NCBI GenBank assembly: GCA_003993805.1
Contig: RSEF01000002.1
Coordinates: 98,237,676-98,301,675, forward strand
Direction: 5' to 3'
Origin: Himantopus leucocephalus
Lineage: Eukaryota; Chordata; Aves; Charadriiformes; Recurvirostridae
Length of the DNA stretch: 64,000 nucleotides
The notes under the pieces are model-generated. The model had not been told where the DNA came from, searched no databases, and saw nothing but the letters and a program-made list of their open reading frames with translations. Shown piece by piece: positions 59,401 through 64,000 of this stretch. The position numbers were made by a program, and so were the translations under genes. Every line of letters starts with the position of its first letter. Positions within the stretch are counted from its first letter, which is position 1.

Positions 59401-61957
59401 AATTAAAACACATTTCTGTGTTTTTACAGTTCAAAGTATAGCCTTTTGGAGTTGCTTCCTTGCATGTGGCCCTTGCAGTTGCTTTCACTGCAGGTACAGG
59501 GGCTGAGAAATACCAGCTTTCTTTGCTACAGTTCAGTCTTTCTCATTAGAATATGAGACTTTTTCAAGCCGTTACGCTGAAGAAATTCAAGGACTTTTAC
59601 CCATGAGTAGCTTTAGGATGATGTCCAGTTTTTCAGAAATTAGTTTCTCATCAACTATATCAATTATTAATTATTGTATTTTACAACAGCTGTAGATTTC
59701 CGAGTTAGCATTAAAATGATCCTTACATTGTCTTTCTACAGTTTTGTTCAGCTGATTAACTCTAACTGGTTTATTGCTATGCCATCCATTTAAATTAACA
59801 ATCTGCAAAGAAAGCAGATAAAATGCTTCACATGTGCCATTACTGGGGTAGTATTAGTTACTCAATTAAGCACAGCTACTTCAGTTTCCAATCTGTTCTT
59901 TAATGATCAACACAAGACATCAATTTAAAATATTCTTAACCAACAAATCTATTTAAAGAGATATATTTTAGCAAGTAGAAACAACATTAGCAGTGAAAAA
60001 AAAATGCTGTTTTACTTACTAAGCATCTGCACTAGAGTTGCTATCATATCTATGAAGCAGTACAGTGTTACAGACTTTCTAATTGTGACCTCTAGTTACA
60101 AGAGTATAGCCTGATCGATTGTCCATTGACTTTCACAGGCGCTGAACTAGGAATGTTTCTGAACACTTTTTCCCATCACATGGAGGGGGGTGGGTAGTTG
60201 AGGGTGGGGACAATCCCTACCTTGCTCTAAAGTTTATCTAGCATTTGATAAGTTTTGGGAACTCCTGTGAAATAATGGTATTAATTAATCTTTAACAGTT
60301 ATTAAAGCAGCTGCCGTGTTAGCAATCTGATAGCAAAATTGGTTATAGGGAACATAGCTCAGAACAGGGAGACATTAAAAAGGCAGTTTGATGACATATA
60401 GCAAGTCCTGTTCTTAAGCATTAACATTTTTACACACTAGAGAAAAATAAAATGGAACACACTCAAATAACTCTGACTTTCTGTCTCAGGAGCACTACTA
60501 CGGAGCTGCATTTATACCTTAATACACTTCCAGTATATTCAGTGCTGCATTAGCAAAATGGCAGGTCTGACTTGGAGAAATACTAGCATGTCCTGTTTCT
60601 AAAATGCAAAAAGTATGACTCATTAATAATTTTAACATTTAAAAAGTGGAACTACGTTCTGGTTTTACCACTCTGTCAATGCTGCAAACATAGGAAATCA
60701 AAATCCTACATATGTGCTATTAGGACTCCGAAGCTGAAGCTGAGTGCTTCTATGACGATTGATTAAACATCATACTAATTCTGCACAATCAGCATGTTAC
60801 ACAGTTTTTGTAGGTGGGTAAGCCAAAGCATGGAGCATCTGCTTTGCCTGAGATTACACAATGAAATTGATACCCTTGAAAACTCCAGAAAAAGAGTAAA
60901 GTAAGAAAAAAGTGTGTGGCAGCGTGAAACTAAAAAAAAAAATAAAATTATTTTGCCTCAGCCGCTGATAACTGGAAAAACATTTTGTGGTTTATGTAAA
61001 CTAAAACATGCAATGAAATTTTGTGATGAAATGAAAGAGAAAAAAGTTAAAACTCCCTTGAAAAGAAAGATATCATTAGATCAAATGTGCTTTTGAACTT
61101 ATCTCCCCATTGTATCCTTGCAGACATATTTTCAAAGGACATTCTTTTCATCAAACATCCCATAATACTTTAACTATAAAATGTTCGGTAGCATTATTAT
61201 TCCCAATTAAAACAAAACCATGCTTGTCAAAATAAATGAACAAAGTACACTCTGTGATGCAGTATCCTTGACTTTTTTAATCCTGTTTGTTTATTTCCAC
61301 ACTAATTGCAAAAATTGATAATCCATATGAGGTCACCTAGGTCCATGCAAATGAGTTTTTACTGTATGTTCTGATACTGTAAATATTTATTTAGCTGTCC
61401 AAGTTATTGGAACTAATCACTATAATTTTTCTGTAAAGGCCAAGTTTCTCTGTAAGAGCTTCCTGAAGGGGAAAAGACAGTAAGAGGAGTTATTTGTAGG
61501 AAGGTTCTTTTTAATGTTAATATGCACTATTATAGATATTTTGTACAGTTATATAATTGTATAATAATATGATTGCATGCTATCATCCATATAAATCATG
61601 GTATGACATAACCGGTCTTATTTGTTATGTTCAAACAGTGACTTGACAATTTCAAACCAAGTTGCAGTCACCTTGAAGTTTTTTGGGGAAGTATATGAAA
61701 ATGTATTTCAGCATACGTCTACATTTACCAGTGACTCACTCACTAGGTGCTAGACAACCATTTTTACAATGGACTGAGGCAGATTCTCAATCATTGAGGA
61801 ACGTAACCTTTTTATCACAAAGTTGCTTCAAAGGCCATATATATTTGATGAACATAAACTGATAATATCAGATATTATTCTTTTTAATAATAAATAATTA
61901 CTTACAAAAGTCATTAAGCTTTTGTCATGCTTTTTGTCCACATTTGTATCTTGGCAG
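56496..61957. other. AT-rich unique non-coding stretch
   Basis: No coding gene, repeat family or RNA gene recognised across 5.5 kb. Open frames up to 115 codons (57549-57896) are without domains. A POU octamer in reverse (ATGCAAAT) lies at 61345-61352, and 61140-61930 is rich in ATTA cores. Confidence 0.5.
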
Positions 61958-62046
61958 GTTTGAGTTATATGGGAGATTTAGAAATATCAAGGCTTCTTTA
62001 ACCTGTCTGATAATTATCCTTAACATTTCTGTTACAAACATTCAAG
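61958..62046 (+). other. Candidate 89-nt exon-like segment (weak)
   Basis: A pyrimidine-rich tract ending in TTGGCAG precedes 61958 and a GTAAGTC donor starts at 62047. One frame is open and reads FELYGRFRNIKASLTCLIII and onward, with a hydrophobic middle. I do not recognise it and no partner exon is visible. Chance is the default explanation. Confidence 0.1.
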
Positions 62047-62612
62047 GTAAGTCATACTATATGGCTTATATTAAAATGTGTCTATAAATGTCAAATGCTT
62101 ATTCTCTCTGAAGTATTTCAGGCTTCATTATGTGTAACAATGCAAAATTAAATGGACTTGGACTTATGTTTGTCTCTATCTATACTCATAAATGAATCCT
62201 CGAAGGAACTACAGTTTTCCTGTTAAAAAGAGGTTTCATACCTTCTTCCGTTTAGGAGAGAGTTTCAACCAGTTTCAGTCTCTGTTTATCAAACAACAGG
62301 TGAAGCCGCAAAATTATTCAGACAATAGGATTGTTTAGTAATTATGCTGAATAAACAAAGGAGGAAAGCATGATAATAGAAATGTTGTTCTATTGGAAAA
62401 TTCAGGATTCTGAATCTACATCTTTGTAATAAACTGCAGGCATTAACAATTGTCTGCTTCTGCAAGACAGAACTGCAGATATTAACCAGACTAAGAGTAC
62501 AGCACATAAGAATTTACATATACTGCTTCAAAATCAGTTTAAGACTGATTTAAAGACTTTTTAAGACTAAGTTTATTTGAGGTTAATTTTATGATTAAGG
62601 TTATAAAAGGGC
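62047..62612. other. Unique non-coding stretch
   Basis: AT-rich, no feature recognised; short minus-strand frame at 62289-62507 has no domain. Confidence 0.5.
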
Positions 62613-62828
62613 CTTCACTGCATCTGCATTAAGATATTACATCTGCATGTACATATAGGGAAAATCTGCATTCACACACACTAGTGTGCTCTCATTCTGT
62701 AAAGTAATGGCTGCAAATCTCTGATTGTTACGATATTCCCTCAAGTGTTAAAGACACAAAACGTGTGTGAACTCATCTGCTCAATGATAGACACATAAAC
62801 AATTAGGCAAACACTAGCATTTGTGAAC
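62613..62828. repeat. Left copy of single-N-flanked direct duplication
   Basis: A 216-bp segment beginning CTTCACTGCATCTGC is repeated at 62830-63045 after the isolated N at 62829, same length and orientation. There are nine mismatches (about 4.2%), seven of them transitions. Confidence 0.92.
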
Positions 62829-62829
62829 N

Positions 62830-63045
62830 CTTCACTGCATCTGCATTAAGATATTACATCTGCATGTACATATGGGGAAAATCTGCATTCACACACACTA
62901 GTGTGCTCTCATTCTGCAAAGTAATGGCTGCAAATCTCTAATTGTTATGATATTCCCTCAAGTATTAAAGACAAAAAATGTGTGTGAACTCATCTGCTCA
63001 ATGACAGACACATAAAAAATTAGGCAAACACTAGCATTTGTGAAC
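62830..63045. repeat. Right copy of single-N-flanked direct duplication
   Basis: Second copy of 62613-62828. It is followed at once by a further 28-bp repetition of its own last 28 bases (63046-63073), so this locus has a two-and-a-bit-copy structure. Confidence 0.92.
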
Positions 63046-63073
63046 AATTAGGCAAACACTAGCATTTGTGAAC
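63018..63073. repeat. Exact 28-bp tandem duplication
   Basis: The 28 bases from 63018 to 63045 (starting AATTAGGCAAACACTAGC) are repeated exactly at 63046-63073. This is within one contig with no N, so it is not explained by the single-N join, unless the contig end itself was misassembled. Confidence 0.95.
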
Positions 63074-64000
63074 ATGTTCCTTAACCTCTAAATATTTCAG
63101 AATTGCTTATGGTTAGTTTTTGGTCACAATTTGTTGCTGATAATGGCAATTCCCTTATTGCCCTTGGCCACTAAAAGGTATTTTGAGGACCAAAATACAC
63201 CATGTTTTCTGTTGTTATAATTTTAGAATGTCAGGTGTGATGTTCTTGACATTTTAATTTTCATACTCAGTGTACTTAATTCATATTGTTGACACACATT
63301 GGATTCAAGTACCTGTCTTTAACAAAAATATCTTATTTTTTTTTTTTTAAAAAAAGATTTTCTGTGTTTTTCTGAACCACAAGCAGAGAAGATCCTCCAA
63401 CCATTTTCAGAGGTGATTGGCTATATATTATCTAGTCCTGAAAAAGCATGGAATCTATACTACCAGAAGTGATGTCATGCCTCTTGATTCTGAAATCTAA
63501 TATAAAGCAACACAACTCTGTCATACATACATCAGTATAAACTTGACACATAAACAAGAATGCAGTCCCCTTCTTCCTTTTCTCCTCTGAGAGGACCAGG
63601 GGGCTGGGGAACACAATGGAGAGAAGCTTTCTGCTAAAATCTGCTGGAGAGAAGGGGAAATAGATGAGGAAATAGGCATCAGTAACATCTTGACATGTTG
63701 TTCTTTTGCAGGAGGAGTGAAGTCACCAGCTTACATGTTTCTTCTGCTCATTTTGTTGCCTTTCCTGGGAAAGATTTTAATTTTTTAACTTGAGGTTCCA
63801 CAGGATGGTAGTTGCAGAGATGAGACTGTAGACATTTCTTTTGCCATCTCAGTAACATTGTGATTTGTTAACTTTGGTTTATTCCCTGTTGAAGGCACTT
63901 CTCAAACTGGAGGTCTGACATTTGTGTTGATTCTGATCCAATGTTGATCTTTGGGCGCTTCATGCTCTACTTAACTAGAGATGAGTTTTGCTGGCTACCC
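63074..64000. other. Unique non-coding stretch to window end
   Basis: No gene or repeat family recognised; a T-run then A-run at about 63337-63355. Ends in ordinary complex sequence. Confidence 0.5.

Noticed and set aside
1..64000. CRISPR arrays, bacterial operons, phage or plasmid features
   Set aside because: No regularly spaced palindromic repeats or dense gene packing; the CR1 content and sequence texture are vertebrate.
1..64000. tRNA or other structured RNA genes
   Set aside because: Scanned for A/B-box-like and TTCGA-type words; isolated partial matches (for example near 14945 and 28500) have no surrounding cloverleaf.

Overview
This window is almost certainly nuclear DNA from a bird. 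It carries several chicken-repeat-1 (CR1) LINE fragments, including the 3' CR1 tail with its octamer-like end, a degraded avian ERVL-type solo LTR, and little other repeat content. The bulk is AT-rich, eukaryotic, non-coding sequence. Gaps of 100 and 1000 Ns and eight isolated single Ns show that this is a scaffolded draft assembly. No protein-coding gene could be identified with confidence; the region reads as intergenic or long-intron DNA. No tRNA, rRNA, CRISPR array or bacterial-style operon was seen.

Layout: 1-19.6 kb is unique AT-rich sequence with two probable false duplications (6.6-6.9 kb and 17.5-17.7 kb) and a homeodomain-core-rich candidate enhancer near 12.5 kb. 19.6-22.1 kb holds an old LTR, a 1-kb gap flanked by CR1 pieces in opposite orientation, and a weak candidate exon. 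23.8-25.4 kb is a very old CR1 of the amniote type on the minus strand. 25.4-33 kb is mostly unique. 33.1-34.5 kb is the most distinctive part: a CpG island with a near-consensus CTCF motif, directly followed by a G-rich 20-21-bp minisatellite whose minus strand is open in all three frames. 38.7-40.95 kb is a decayed plus-strand CR1 with endonuclease and partial reverse-transcriptase sequence and a large internal deletion. 42-43 kb, 51.3-52.1 kb and 35.4-35.9 kb look like candidate conserved regulatory DNA. 54.9-56.1 kb is a second ancient minus-strand CR1.

The clearest structural oddity is in the assembly. Six of the eight isolated Ns sit exactly between two adjacent copies of the same 110-216-bp sequence (96-98% identical), and the other two lie inside a minisatellite and a poly-G run. 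This points to contig ends that overlap but were joined instead of merged, so the apparent tandem duplications are probably artefacts. The strongest biological leads are the CpG island/CTCF/minisatellite block and the candidate regulatory islands.
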